The notes under the pieces: model-generated
The model's input: the letters and a program-made list of their open reading frames with translations, nothing else
The model's database searches: none
Told to the model about the DNA's origin: nothing
NCBI GenBank assembly: GCA_030144725.1
Contig: JASKMD010000010.1
Location: 1,928,347 to 1,992,346 of the forward strand
From: Haematococcus lacustris
Taxonomy: Eukaryota; Chlorophyta; Chlorophyceae; Chlamydomonadales; Haematococcaceae
Length of the DNA stretch: 64,000 bases
Reading direction: 5' to 3'
Part shown: positions 10,909 through 22,387 of the stretch, one piece after another
How the letters are laid out: each line of letters starts with the position of its first letter
Position numbering within the stretch: the stretch's first letter is position 1
Made by a program: the position numbers and the translations under genes

Positions 10909-11256
10909 CCAGCACTAGCACCACCACCACCATCAACACCCTCCCCACCACAATGAGTAGAATACTATCATGCGCTTGCCCCCTGAAGAGCTTGACCATA
11001 TCCTCAACCAGCTGGTCCATCCAGGATTGCCAGCTTCAAGTATGTGATGCAGGGCCGCCAGCCAGTTGCGGGGTGTTATGGGAGAAAGGTAGGGGGCTGC
11101 ATGCAGGCACCTCGACCACCTCCCTAATTGTCAGCTCGTGGATGTGGTGGTTAGAAGTTGGTGGGAAGAGGGGGGGGTGGGGTATGAAACTCGACCTGGG
11201 GGGAAGGCAGTAGGTGAGATGTGAGAACGCAGTTGAGTGGCAGGGATGGCTATAGC
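10909..11256. other. 3' flank of GLYAT-like gene, unit tail
   Basis: CCA/CAC-rich 3' region and a tail module shared with 26530-27040, 35960-36110 and 45570-46170. No separate gene is seen. It ends at GCTATAGC, the target site of the hAT-type insertion. Confidence 0.5.
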
Positions 11257-11289
11257 TAGGGTGCGTCAATCTATATTAGATCTATATTA

Positions 11290-12046
11290 CCGTACTCTCT
11301 CTTTTGATTCGCGTCCGCGAATCGTTTTTTTGGCCTCGCGAAATCGCGAACGAGTAAACAATGTGGTTTTTGACTGAAGCGCGAAGTGGTCAAACAATTA
11401 TTTGACCTGCATAAACATCGATGCGATGGACCGCTTTGTGTTAGTTTGTGTTAGGCTTGTAGTTAGCAAGTTATAGCCGGGGTGGCTGGCTGCAAGAAGT
11501 CAGTTGTAGGGGTGGTTGGCCAGTCTAGGGCAGCAGCCGGTGTGGCTGGCCGCACCAGGTCTGCAGCCGGGGTGGCTGGCCGCACCAAGTCAGCTGCTGG
11601 GGTCTTCGCCTTGGCCAAAGCTGCGGCATGGGTGACTGCAAGGGCACGCAAGTTTGAGTGTTCAGAGGAGGATGCAGAGATATGCCGGCACTGCAAGCAG
11701 CCACAGGAGCACCATGACTTCATGGGGGAGGTTCAGTGCCCTATCTAGTGCAAAGTCAAGATTTGGTGACTTGGTGCACGGTGACACTACCCTTGCATAC
11801 TGGCTTTGACTGGGTGACCGGGTAGCTTGACATGGTGACATGTGCAAGAAGTGCTAGAACCATGGAGGATTGACATGGTATGCAAGATATGGCAGCCTAG
11901 AATATTTATAAGCACACCCACATCCTCAGAACTGCGTTTTGCAGCATTGTTTGCATCGGGAAGAAATAAACAATCCTTTTTTTGGGTCGGGAAAGAGTAT
12001 TTAATTTTATTTTTCGGGGCCTCGCGAATCAAAAGAGATAGTACGG
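11290..12046. mobile_element. TA-flanked mariner-like MITE, 757 bp, nested
   Basis: Inverted ends CCGTACTCTCTCTTTTGATT and its near-perfect complement lie between TA dinucleotides at 11288-11289 and 12047-12048. The element at 27305-27756 has the same ends and shares the outer parts. This longer version carries about 300 bp of extra sequence, including a 30-bp repeat and a small Cys-rich ORF. TA duplication suggests the Tc1/mariner group. No transposase is encoded. Confidence 0.75.
11482..11748 (+). CDS. small ORF inside MITE, Cys-rich C-terminus, 88 aa
   Basis: ATG 11482 opens an 88-aa frame. Residues 1-45 come from about four copies of a 30-bp repeat (motif VAGRTRSAAG). The C-terminal third contains C-x7-C-x2-C followed by two adjacent His and a last Cys, which resembles a small zinc-binding unit. 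The shorter sister MITE lacks this part, so it may be captured sequence. Whether it is expressed is unknown; part of it may be an exon fragment of a host gene. Confidence 0.3.
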   Translation: MAGCKKSVVGVVGQSRAAAGVAGRTRSAAGVAGRTKSAAGVFALAKAAAWVTARARKFECSEEDAEICRHCKQPQEHHDFMGEVQCPI

Positions 12047-12736
12047 TAGACGACCTAATATAGTACGGGTCTAATACGCACCTAATATTAGACGGCAAGA
12101 GCAGGTTCCCACCGGGGTTCAAATCGCGGGGATCTCAGTCAGGAGTCCCCAACATGGGGTTGGTAATCTTCATGCATGTACTCGCACCAGAGTGCACCGG
12201 TTCCGGTAGCGTTTGTTGCATTGGCACCTGCGAATTACTCCGCATCTACTGGCAAGCGGCGCGTTAATCCTTGCATCAGAGTCCATGCCGGCGCAAGCGA
12301 GCGCGAACACACCTCAGCTGCTCACGATCGATTGTTCTAGTGGTGAGTAATGGCACCAATGAGGGAACTCCGCCTGGCATCCAGCCGGAAGTACAATCAC
12401 AGCACAGCCCGCCAGGCTCGCTCCGCGAGCCTTTTGTTGGCGCAGGCGGTGTTGGAGGGCCATCGTGGGGCTAGTAATGACTCGACATTGCAGCGAGGTG
12501 CGAATGGATAGAGGTTTCTCTAGCCAGCCACACAGAAAAAGGGACCCCCTTGCACAAATCGGCATGTTGTGAGCTGACCACTCTGAGTTGTTAGAATTTC
12601 GAGTCATTACTCTGTTCGTAACTCTACGACACAGCTGCTGGAATAGAAAGCATGGCAATCCATCAACCAGGCCCGCCTCCTCACCCTTTGGCGTGACCCG
12701 ACTCTGCCTTGCAGAATTGACTAGCCTACTCCGACC

Positions 12737-13010
12737 GCCTGGACCCTGCCCCCTTGCAGCCCCACCACCTCCCAGCCCCCGCAGAAGCCTCCCAGCCCCT
12801 CCCACCCCCTCACTGCCCCCTCACTGCCCCCTCACTGCCCCCTCACTGCCCCCTCACTGCCCCGCCAACCCTTCCCACCCCCTCCCACCCCTTCCCAGCC
12901 CTTCCCAGCCCTTCCCAGCCCCTCCCACTCCCGCCACCCCCCTCCCACCCCCTCCCACCCCCTCCCACCCCTGCCCACCCCTGCCCACCCCCTCCCAGCC
13001 CCTCTCAATG
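12737..13010. repeat. C-rich tandem repeats
   Basis: Short C-rich repeats: a 12-bp unit with CCCCTCACTGCC about five times near 12800-12860, then 10-bp CTTCCCAGCC units and CCCTCCCACC units. Both + frames stay open and encode Pro-rich sequence, which I treat as artefact of composition. Confidence 0.8.
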
Positions 13011-13139
13011 TCGCCCCCTGGCCCTAGCAAGTCATTGCAAGACGCAAACCCATGAGTCCCAGCCGGCAGCGTGCTCATCTTGCAGCACTTGTAAAGTCAC
13101 CAAGGGCTGCTCATCTGCACAGTCCTAATGGCCTATAAG

Positions 13140-14235
13140 CTACAGCAAGGAGGGCGAATGACATTGCCCAAGAGGTGCAGGCAGAGAATGAGCTGCTGAT
13201 GACTGAGGCTGAATTGCATCAAGCCATTGAGGAGGTCCTTGCCGCCAAAATGCACGACCTTGAGGAGAAGCACCAGCACCTACAGGCAGCACACAGGCAG
13301 CTGAGATTGGATAACGAGTCTCTTGAGGCAGTCATCGAGCAGTCATTGAGCTCATGTCCATGCGTACCCACAGCGATACCGTTGACGGCGTGGACGTGCT
13401 AGACTTTGCACAGCGGCTGCCAGAGCTACGCAAGGAAGTGCGGCGTGAAGAGGCAGCAGCAGCTAGTGAACGACGGACAGCAAAGGCGGAGATGAAAGCA
13501 GCAGCTGCAACTCATAGGGTGGGGCAGGTGGTGGTTGATGTGGGGGACCATGAGGGGCAGCATAGACTGGAAGCAGCATATGCTCTGACCTACGATGGGC
13601 GCGATTACAGCCACACCACTCTTGAGGAGGCTCAGAAGCTATCAGTTAGGGAGCTGCAAGCTTACCTCCGCTTCCACCATCAGGAGGTCATGAAGGGGTG
13701 GTTGAAGCCCAAGCTAAAGGGTCTTGTCATGGCCCACATTCGCAACACAGTGGTCGGCTTGCATGGGGATGAGCAGGGGGCAGGTGCAGGTCCTGGTGCT
13801 GGTGCTAGTGTTGGTGCTGGGCTGCCCACCCCTCCTGCTGCCCCCCCCTGGCAGCAGCTGGCAGCTGCTGCTGGTGCCGCTCCTGGGCTGCCCACCCCTC
13901 CTGCTGCCCCCCCCTGGCAGCAGCTGGCAGCTGCTGTTGGTGCCGCTCCTGGGCTGCCCACCCCTCCTGCTGCCCCCCCCTGGCAGCAGCTGGCAGCTGC
14001 TGCTGGTGCCGCCCCTGGCATGCTCACCCCTCCATCTGAGCAGCAGGGGGCCACAGCGGAGCTGTACACGAGCTTGACACGCAAGCGGGGGGCGGGTGGG
14101 AGGGATCGGACCCAACATGTCGAGGAAGGTAACATAGCAATGGCATACACACCTTGTGAGGCATTGCAGAGTGGCCAGGCCAACAGTACTGCTCACGAAG
14201 GGGTCAAGCATCGCAGCAACCTTGCATATTTCTGA
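13140..14235 (+). CDS. coiled-coil protein with SAP-like motif and 22-aa repeats, hAT cargo
   Basis: An open frame from about 13140 encodes a heptad-rich coiled coil (ENELLMTEAELHQAIEEVL). After 13340 the sequence continues in another frame from ATG 13354 to the TGA after 14232 (293 aa). The switch coincides with an 11-bp near-duplication (CAGTCATCGAG then CAGTCATTGAG, 13329-13350). The second part holds a coiled coil rich in Ala/Glu/Arg, then KLSVRELQAYLRFHHQ followed by KGWLKPKLKGLV, which resembles a SAP-type helix-turn-helix DNA-binding motif. Next come three 22-residue repeats (GLPTPPAAPPWQQ) and an unrecognised tail. No ATG precedes the first part; an acceptor at 13136-13142 (GCTACAG) is possible. 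It is not a transposase I recognise. The gene is either a host fragment captured by the element or an unknown element gene. Confidence 0.45.
13819..14016. repeat. 66-bp tandem repeat, three copies
   Basis: Three near-identical 66-bp units beginning GGGCTGCCCACCCCTCCTGC, followed by a decayed fourth. They lie inside the coiled-coil gene and encode its 22-residue repeat. Confidence 0.9.
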
Positions 14236-15280
14236 GCATGGGTGGAGGGGCGCTGTTACATCGGTTTGGCATGCCATGTGAACCGTTTTGACTGCGGCGA
14301 CTGTCCCTCACTATGTGCAGGTGCTCCTGGGCCACGTCGGTCGCGGCGGTCTCTCGCGGCGAGGCCCGCATGAGCAAAAAGTGCATGGATTTGAATGGGA
14401 AGATTTGAGCCGCCATAGCACCCAGCACACTGCACAGTATTTAATGTTACAAGCTGCACCGCATAGCTGACAAAGTTCTCTATCCAGGGATGTGCGAAAC
14501 ATAAATACAAACCACGTGGCTGAGACGCGGCGTCGTTTTGATTACCAGGGGTCAGTTTCCTGTCATTTTCTGTTAGTTGGGGACACCTGAATCTCAGTAG
14601 GTTGTTCATTTGCGTCAAGATATGTGTTTCGCCTCTGAGGCTTGCTCAACCCCTAAACAACGGTTGTTGACATTGCACGTGCATCTGAAGGCCATGCTGG
14701 GCGATGGATGGGTGGCAGATGGGTGGGTAGCAGTGATTATTTTCGTAGGTCAGGCCCAATGCTGATCAGTTGCGCTCTGCCGCAGCTGTCGTATTGTTAC
14801 TATCGGGCTATGAGGTCCCAGAGGTCGCGGCGTACGCTGATGTCCGCTGTGACAGTCTTCATAAAGTTGTTAAAGTAGTTAAAGTTGTCCTCATCCTCAT
14901 GCCACTTGCCAACGAGTGCCGTATATAGTGTGCATCGCAGCGGATGCTGCATCTAAGTTTGAGTCATATTTCTTACGCTGGCGCCCTCATTGTTCACTGC
15001 ACGCGGGCATCGCTTGCAGAATGCTTTGACGATGCCCTCCACGAACTCAAAGTCCCAAGTTGCGGTGAACTTGCGAGCCTAGACTTTCAGCATCACGTCA
15101 GTATCATGTCAGTATTCTTGCCATTGTACTTCTGTTATCTGATTGCGGCCATCGCCGCTTGGCTGCCAAAGCAGCTGCCGGCCTGCCGGCTGGAAGTGAC
15201 AATGTGACGCGCTTACAATTGCGACCAGTGCGCTAGGGTCGCACGGCTGCACTCACAGCGCCCAGGATCAAACATCGCCA
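14236..15280. other. right part of hAT-type element, no gene seen
   Basis: Mixed sequence of ordinary complexity. Short ORFs exist on both strands (for example 14944-15207 on +, 87 aa with a hydrophobic stretch), but none has homology I recognise. 15281-15350 holds AT-rich palindromic blocks such as ATTAGATCTAAT near the element end. Confidence 0.4.
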
Positions 15281-15375
15281 TCTAATACGCATATTAGATC
15301 TAATACCGGCCGGATTAGATCTAATATAATCTTATACCTAATATTAGGCGGGGGGAGCCGCGCCCTAGCTATAGC

Positions 15376-15770
15376 TGCTGGGAGTGGCTGTGAGCGTGGT
15401 AATGGCACGTGTTTCACTGGGGGCTAGTCGGCTTTCGTGGATCAAACCGTCGTCGGTACATGATCGTCTGTCTGCTCGATATAACAACCACAATGTACGA
15501 CCGCTACTTTATGACTCATCGACATATCACACAGAGTTGCTGGCGTTACTTTGTCGTCAGTGGTGTCTTATGGTTTGTTACTGTTACCAGGTCCCCTCAC
15601 TAAGGGTAGCGTTTTGTCTGTGTGGAGTAATTGTGACCATGCACATGGCATGAGCGCCTTTTCGCTACACTATTGCCTAGTCTGGAGTTGGCATGATGGA
15701 CATGCGCTGATTGCAAGCTGATGACAGCTGATATGGGGGGCACACACTACTGTACCATAGGCTACTGCTG
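15376..15770. other. unit tail plus 3' end of Fanzor-like repeat
   Basis: 15383-15600 is homologous to 27025-27200, 36110-36330 and 46165-46330, the module that closes a unit. 15600-15770 is homologous to 46920-47100 and leads into the Fanzor-like remnant. No coding sequence is supported. Confidence 0.5.
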
Positions 15771-16370
15771 CTGCTGCTGCTGCTGCTGGGTCTCATGTGG
15801 CCGCCTTAACAGCCGTTTGTAGCCTAGCTCAGCAGGTCAGCAGGTCTGGCCACCAGCACAGCTCTAGCAGGCGCCAGCTGCTCTCCGCAGTGCGCTGCCT
15901 GTACAATGCTGCTTGGCTTTGGCAGCCTTGCCCTTGGCCCTGCCTTTGCCCTTGGTGGGCTGGGTAGGCCTATCTGCCTGCTCAGCCTTGGTGCGCTTGC
16001 TACGCTTGGCTGGCGGGTTGGTGCTGGGCCCTGGCTCCAAGGCTGTGTGGCTGCCTGGCTGCTTGGGGGCTGTGGCAAAATGTGCACGGCCACTACCGGG
16101 CACCACATCATGCCCCGCACTGGCTGGTCACGTTGCTGGCCATTCACTGTTGAGCTAACCCGGTTGGTGCGGAACTCATCCACCAGCACCGCCCTGCCCC
16201 GACGCTGGTCTGTGCCCCTGGGTCTGCATACCACCTTGCAGAGGGCCTGCAACACCGCATCAGCACCCCAGCCTCCCACAGTGCAACTCCCGGGTGCCAC
16301 TCCAAGCCCACCCAGGTTCTCCCTGCCCGATCCCTGCCCCGCCACTCCCAGTCCAACGAGCTGCTTGAGG
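15770..16370 (-). pseudogene. TnpB/Fanzor-like remnant with RuvC-II-like motif (unit 2)
   Basis: On the - strand, 16370-16130 encodes VLQALCKVVCRPRGTDQRR followed by VLVDEFRTN. The latter fits the DE(F/Y)RT(S/N) RuvC-II signature of eukaryotic TnpB relatives (Fanzor). After a frameshift comes a Lys-rich stretch with KRTKAEQA and KGKGRAKGKAAKAK. The DCNAALN motif expected next is lost. A CTG8 run at 15764-15787 is the antisense of a Gln-rich tail. It lies about 45 bp downstream of the last exon of family copy 2. TnpB/Fanzor proteins are RNA-guided DNA nucleases of IS607/IS200-like elements; this copy is not functional. Confidence 0.55.
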
Positions 16371-16414
16371 GAGCATGATGAACTTGTACCTACTTGGTGC
16401 CGCAAGTGCCATGA

Positions 16415-19400
16415 TCACACAAATTCTGGGAGGCACACCTCCATCAGCCCTGGCGGGCCTCTGCCCCTATCCAGGGTCAGCCGCCCAGGCTGCCAGCCTT
16501 GAGGTGCAGGTGCGACCAGGTGTGGCAGCTGCAGCTTCTTGGCCGCACTCTGCAGCACACTTGCCAAGCTGGCCTCAGCCGGGGTGCCTTCAGCCAGCGC
16601 CTGCCAGGTCCACACATGCTCTGCCTCCATGAAGATCAGACAGTAACGAATAGCTTGCTCTATGGCCTTGACCTCATCTGCTGGTAAGGAAGGGGCGGCT
16701 GCCAGCCAGGTGTCCAAGGGCAGTGCCACTGTCAGTACCAGCATCAAGCAGGCGAGCAGCCGCTCAGCCTCAGGCGACATGCTGGAGGGAGCCTGCTGTC
16801 GACCCTGCAGCAGGAACTTATGGCTTTCGGCAAGCACCCAACACCCCTGCAACCTTAGGTCGTCCATCGGCCCCTCCAAGCCAGGGGAGGTGAGGCAGAG
16901 GAGATAGCACACCCTAGCCAGCAGCTGGCTGCACCAGCCCTCCACCAGGCTGTTGCCGCAGGGCAGCCAAGAGGCAGGCTGGGCAGCCAAGCCAGCAGGG
17001 CCCACTGCGGCAGGCTCTGCCAGGACCTCCAAGACACGCCCAAACAAGTCCAGTAACTTTCCACAATCATAAAAGTAAATCGATTTTTTCCCCATCTTCC
17101 CGGTGACCACTTTTCGAAACATGTGCCAATAATGTTGCGTCATCTGTAAGGGGCACAAAGCAAGCACAGCATAAAAGAGACAACCGAAGGCAAGCATGGA
17201 CTTGGCAGTTGAATGGCACGGCAACATAGAGCAAGCAAGTGGGAAGCAAGCAAACAATCTAGCCACTAAGGGAGCAAGCAAACAAGGGCAGGCACACAGC
17301 AGTGGACCCTACCTTCCAGACTGCCCAAGGCGGGATGGCAGGGCTGCAGGGCAGGTGTGGGCACTTCTCTCTTGACTCTAATGGACACCCTGCCACCTAG
17401 CCTCATCCACTTTGCCCGACTTACTCCTGTCGCTGCCGCCTTGGCCCTTCACCCGCCTGCTCACCTGCAGCATGCCCTCCATGCCCCACACCAGGTCCAG
17501 AGCCAAAGGCGCCAACTGCTGGGCTGAGGGCGGCTGGTGGAGCTCATTCTGCATGTCATCTGCAACTCCGCATTGCCCATCGCTTCTTGAGTACGATGTG
17601 CCCGACAGCTGCCCGTAACGGCCACGCGGCGCAAGCAGAAGCATCCATACATGACACACACCGGCCACCAGGGTGGAGAATACGTTCTCCAGCTCCGGCG
17701 TGCGCGCCAGGCCCGACAGTGAGCGTGGCTCTGACTCATGGTCTGGCGCGTCGTCCAGCAGCAGCGCCAGGGTCATGTACGCGTGCGCTCCAGCCGCGGC
17801 AGAGCGGACCACCAGCCGGAGCATAGCTGGCCGACACTTCTGATTAGGCCAGAGCTGTACCATCATTCTCAAAGCGTCGCAGAGTGGGAAGTAGAAGTCC
17901 CGGATGCGGGCAGGGAGTAAGCCAAACTGTGCAATTGAGCTGGTTGTCACAGCGACCCGGAATGCAGCAACGCAGGCTTGAAACACAACCAGGCTGCGTG
18001 GCAGCACGCTAAGGATGACGGCAAGCAGCGACGAACTGATTGCACTGGGGCAGGGAGGTGAGGGGCCAAAGATGGTGACGGCACCAGGATGGCTCGGGGC
18101 TGACACTGCATCCAGGAGGCCAGCTATGTAGTGAGAGCAGTAGCATTCTCGTTTCAAATGCAACACCGTCGTTGATGCTAGGTATGAAACCTCTCCTTGC
18201 CACACGCTCCACGCTTCGGGTCCTGCGTACATGAAGCATGCATGCACATGCGCCTCTGACATTTAACCACAAATGGACAGTGTCTTGGGGTTCCACTTGC
18301 TGCGTAGAGTGTTCAAACTACTGGGGCCAATGATGAGTCAGAGGCACCCACGGACAGATGGCCCAAAAAATCCTACTTGTTGCAAGGGGTGTTGCCTATG
18401 CCTCAGGATGCCATACAAATTTTAGGCAATATGCAGTGCGGCAGCCTCAAGGGTGTAGGGTGTGGCAATGGGCCAGACAGGCTGGTCAAGTGGAGGCTGA
18501 GCAGGGGCCAAACGCAGCAGGCTAGTGGCCTGAGCAAGCATAGTGGCCACACCAAGCGAGCGAGGTATGTGGCTCCACCTCCAGCACCTAACATCAGCCA
18601 GCACAGCTAGCACGCCTGTGGTGGCAAAGTTGTGGCCTCCACATCAACATCACCATCACCACCATCATGCTGGCCACTAGGGTCACTGTCGGGGAGTAGA
18701 ACCTACACTCTCAATGGGTTGTGAGTGACTAATAGCGTGACCCAGGATGTGACCCAGGGTTCACATATCTTTAACACACGCGGCTCATGGTAGGCTCTGT
18801 ACCACCTCCAATGAACGTGTAGCTACCATGGCGCCTGCCTGTTGCTGCTGGCTTTTCGGTCTATCTTTGTCATGTTAAGTAACTTCAATCCTAGGTGCAG
18901 GAGGCAACGCACAAATTGCACACGCTGGGCCTGTGCCTCAGGGTGGCCTGCTGCCTGCATCACTGTCACTGCGGTGCTCAGCCCCAGCAGCAGCTCAGGC
19001 AGGGTGCTGTGCAACCGGGTAAGGTCTAGGTCCTTGCCCAGGGGCTGCTCCACACAGTGCTGGGTCAAGTTCAAGGCCAGGCGCAGGCTGATGAGCAGGC
19101 AGGCGCTGCAGCGGTGGTACCCAGGTGGCAGCTGGGTTGTGGCGGAGGTGTAGGTGTTGGCTGAGGTTCAAGGTGTTTAGGGTGAGGGTAAATGGAAAAT
19201 GACTACAAGGTTGCTGTATTGGCTTGCTGACGTCAAGGAGGTGGCAGAGAAGCTCAGCCCAGCCACAACATAGAAGTGCGCACGTAGCGAGCCGGTCCCC
19301 TCCTTGCCAACATCTCCAGCATGGATTGTGTACCCACGCATCCCTAGAACCTGACCAACCTCCAAGGTCACCCGCCTGACCTCTTGGACAGGCATAGACC

Positions 19401-22237
19401 GGACATAGACCGGACCTCTTGGACAGGCATCACATAGACTCTGCATCCGTGCCCAAACCGGACCAGCACCTCTCGACCACCAAGACCCACTCGTGGGCTC
19501 TGTGGATAAGCAGCATGGTCACCTTTTGCAGTGCCATGATGAGCACCATGCCATCTGGCCCTGGAGGCTTGCTGGGACCAGCGCCTAGGGATGTGAAGGT
19601 GCTGCCTGCTGCTGTGGAGGCATCGCACCCTGCAGGAGCGGTAGGGCTGGCTGCCAGGGCTGCAAGGGCTGCGTGTGTTGTGCAGCTGCCCACCTATTTG
19701 CATGCCACTGGCTCCCTGACCAATGTGACAGCCCAGTGTATGCCAAGCCATCAGTGGCACAAGATGCGCACAAGCACAGCCTTGGGGACACCACTGACCA
19801 TCAAGGTCACCTCCTGCGAGCGTGCATGGAGCTTCGACTTTGTTACTACCCTGCTGCAACTGGCTGACAGCCAGCAATACAGAAGTGCTCACGCAACCGC
19901 ACTACAACTCCCGCTTGTTGATGCGTGTTGGCAAGGGTGCAGCAAGCAAGGCGCAGGCAGTCAATGAAGATGCACTCGAGGTCACCGTGGTTCATAAGCA
20001 CTCCATATTGAGAGAACTTGACCTTTGACCTTCCTTGAGATAGCATGGTGCTTGTGATGTGCATGTTTGCGTGTGGTCTTGGCTGGCATGACTGTGCCAT
20101 CAGCGGCATTTGCGGCATGAGAGCCAAAAAAAGTATGAGAAAAAGAATTTGAACTCACAGCCCTTTGCAAAACTAGGATATGCGAAAATGAAAAGTGGCA
20201 AAACGTTCTGAGAGGACTCTTGTTTGGGGTATAACTACAAAGACAACATTGTTGAGTAGGGTAGTCATGTTGTACTACAAGCAACCTGCCAGTGTGCTCT
20301 TGCCGTCACAGCTGTACATCTGAGCTTGTTGTTGCTGGTTCACTCTGCTTGCTTGTTGCTGGTTAACATCGCTTCACTGTCAGCCTAGTTCCGTATGCAT
20401 GCGTTCTCTCCACCTCCAAGTAGGGTCATTAGGCGGGATCACGCAGCCCCGGCTGACGCCTGAGCAGTACACGCAAGTTGTGGTCACTCCTTGCAAATGT
20501 TGTGTATAGGATCTGATGTGCAGCACCACACAGCGGTGAGCTGTCACGCATTGCTGCTGCTTCACTGTCAGCCTGCTTTCATGCCAATGTCCCTCTACCC
20601 ACCTCCAGGTAGGGTCAAATGATAGAGCCCTGGCTGCCGCCTAAGCAATTGACGCAAGCTGTTGTCACTAATTATCACTTCCTGTTGACTTAGTGAGGTC
20701 TTGCAAATCACCACATGCATAATCATGTGCATGGTGTTTGTCCACCTACCTTCAGCCTGGCATGTGATGCCCAGCCCCTCCTCCTGCCGCCCCAGCACTG
20801 CACACAGCGCCTGGGCCAGGTGGGCGTAAGCATTCACAGCTGCTACTTCTGCTGTACCAGCAGCGCTGCAACCGCGGACATGGCGCCCTACGCTGCTCCC
20901 TTTCTCCCTGCCCCTGGCCCGACCTCTGTTGCTGCTGCATCTGCCACTCTTACTGCCCAGGCCTGGACTGTCCTCAGCAGTGTGGCTGTTCCATGGGCTG
21001 GGCTTGGCGGGCAGGGGCCCAGGCCAGCCTGTCACTGCCGGGCTGCTGGCCAGCAGTCGAGCCAGCTGGTCAGGGCAGGAGGTGGTGACCTTGTCTTGCG
21101 CCCAGGCAAGCAGATCCTGGCCAAAACAACTGACGTCTTCATACTTGTTGGAAATGACCAGCGGTCCCAGGTGCAGCATGCAGCGCACAAACTGCACACG
21201 CTGGGCCTGTGCCTCAGGGTGGCCTGCTGCCTGCATCACCGTCACTGACGTGCTCAGCCCCAACAGCAGCCCGGGTAGGGTGGTGTGCAGCCGGGCAAGG
21301 GCTAGGTCCTTGTCTGGGCGCTGCTCCACACAGTGACGGGCCAGGCTCAAGACCAGGCGCAGGCTGAGCAGCAGGCAGGCGGAGCAGCGGTGGTAGCCAG
21401 GTGGCAGCTGGGTTGTGATGGAGGTGTGAGCGAGAATGGTGGCTGCAGGGTCAGGGTGCTGAGGGTGAGGGCGGATGGGGAGTGACTGCAAGGCTGCCAG
21501 CACCAGCAGCATGGCGCGGTGCATGCTGTCCCACACACGCAGCAGAGGGTCACCCTGCATGGGCAACACATCAGGCATAGCTGCAGGGAGGTGAGGAGAG
21601 CAAGAGGAGGTAATCCCGGGCCAGTTGTCTAGCTCCAGCCAAAGCATGGGTAAGTGCTGGGAAGAACTGTTACGGGCATCATGGTGCTACTTTGTACATT
21701 TTGGGCCCTGGCTGCTGATTGTCCAGCTCACCTTCAGGCTGTTGTCATGGTCCTGCTCCAGGGCACTTACAAAGGACAGCAGCTGACTACCTGGCACTGA
21801 CCACTGGCTTTGACTGAGCTGCTTAGCCAGGGCTGCACTGGGAGGAGGCAGCTTCAGCGCATGTGACCCTGGCCAGGACAAGAGGTGGCAAAGCTGGGCT
21901 GCTCTGATGTCATGGAGGGCCAGCACCACGTCCAGCACCTCCTGGTCTGTCAGCAGCAGCGTGCACAGCTCCCCAGCTGAAATGCTGTCAGGGGCTGAGG
22001 GTGCGGGTGAGTCAGCAGCTGAAGCCGCTTTGTGGGCAGCAGGGGCAGAGGAGGCAGTCTGGGCACCCGTGGCTTGCTCAATGCCTCGATGCAGCAGGTG
22101 GCATGCTGCTTCCAGGCGCTGCACGTACGCGCCTGCACGCGATCGCAGCTGTCACTAATGGCGCCGCGTGAAAATCAAGAGAGCAACGCACCAGGCCGCT
22201 GATCTACAGGGCCGAGCCGCAGCACCGCTTCACGCAT
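16415..22237 (-). CDS. unknown five-exon protein, 912 aa (family copy 2)
   Basis: Exons: 22237-22192, 22132-21732, 21554-20750, 18222-17465 and 17143-16415, total 2739 nt with no stop before the end. Exon 1 is 12 nt shorter and exon 4 is 9 nt longer than in copy 1, both multiples of three. Splice sites are conserved; the exon 5 acceptor reads TTACAG. Compared with copy 1 the protein differs mainly in exon 4, after GPEAW, and at the extreme C-terminus, ending LPEFV. Intron 3 (18223-20749, 2527 bp) is longer and full of relics. It is one of four copies in the window with a complete frame. Function unknown. Confidence 0.75.
18830..20000. other. intron 3 of copy 2: exon-3 relic and antisense ORF relic
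   Basis: 18880-19170 is a decayed duplicate of exon 3 (on -, the PEAQAQRVQFVRC motif is readable). 19200-19970 holds a + strand open frame (19419-19967) whose second half matches the segment at 62959-63255. 19380-19440 has a short duplication, GACCTCTTGGACAGGCAT, occurring twice. 20000-20700 shows no gene. Confidence 0.5.
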
Positions 22238-22307
22238 CGAAGAGGGTTGCTACAATGCGGTAAACTGTCATCAACCTGTTCAAAAAAAACTACCTGTACA
22301 AATAACA

Positions 22308-22387
22308 GAACACAACCGCCTCGAATTCGCCACTAGTAGTACCACCAGCTCTTGTGCGACACTATCGTCCGTAGACCACAGCAACAG
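22308..22387. repeat. left copy of direct repeat bordering the CCCCTG insert
   Basis: About 80 bp, best conserved over the last 58 bp (ending CGTAGACCACAGCAACAG). The same sequence recurs at 23373-23458 after the hexanucleotide tract and PHD-like segment. In units 1, 3 and 4 this sequence occurs once. Confidence 0.8.

Larger units (their letters stand above)
11257..15367. mobile_element. hAT-type non-autonomous transposon, 4.1 kb
   Basis: The left end TAGGGTGCG and the inverted right end CGCGCCCTA are flanked by identical 8-bp direct repeats GCTATAGC at 11249-11256 and 15368-15375. An 8-bp duplication and TAGGG-type ends are hallmarks of hAT elements. The homologous tail of unit 4 near 46160 (GGCTATAGCTGCAGGCG) is an uninterrupted site. 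AT-rich sub-terminal blocks with TCTAATA and CTAATATTAG motifs lie at 11270-11290, 12050-12095 and 15280-15350. No transposase is seen inside. Instead it holds a nested TA-flanked element (11290-12046) and a coiled-coil ORF (13140-14235). Confidence 0.75.

Noticed and set aside
12095..12170. tRNA gene suggested by GGTTCAAATCGCGG
   Set aside because: The T-arm does not pair properly and no D-arm, anticodon arm or acceptor stem could be found. The B-box-like motif near 55890 fails in the same way; a tRNA-derived SINE relic remains possible but unproven.
12354..13128. Pro-rich ORFs of 124 and 155 aa
   Set aside because: Caused by C-rich tandem repeats; several frames are open at once and none is conserved elsewhere in the window.
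16662..16907. + strand ORFs opposite exon 5, repeated in every unit
   Set aside because: They mirror the coding strand of the five-exon gene. Conservation follows from the opposite strand and frame lengths vary.
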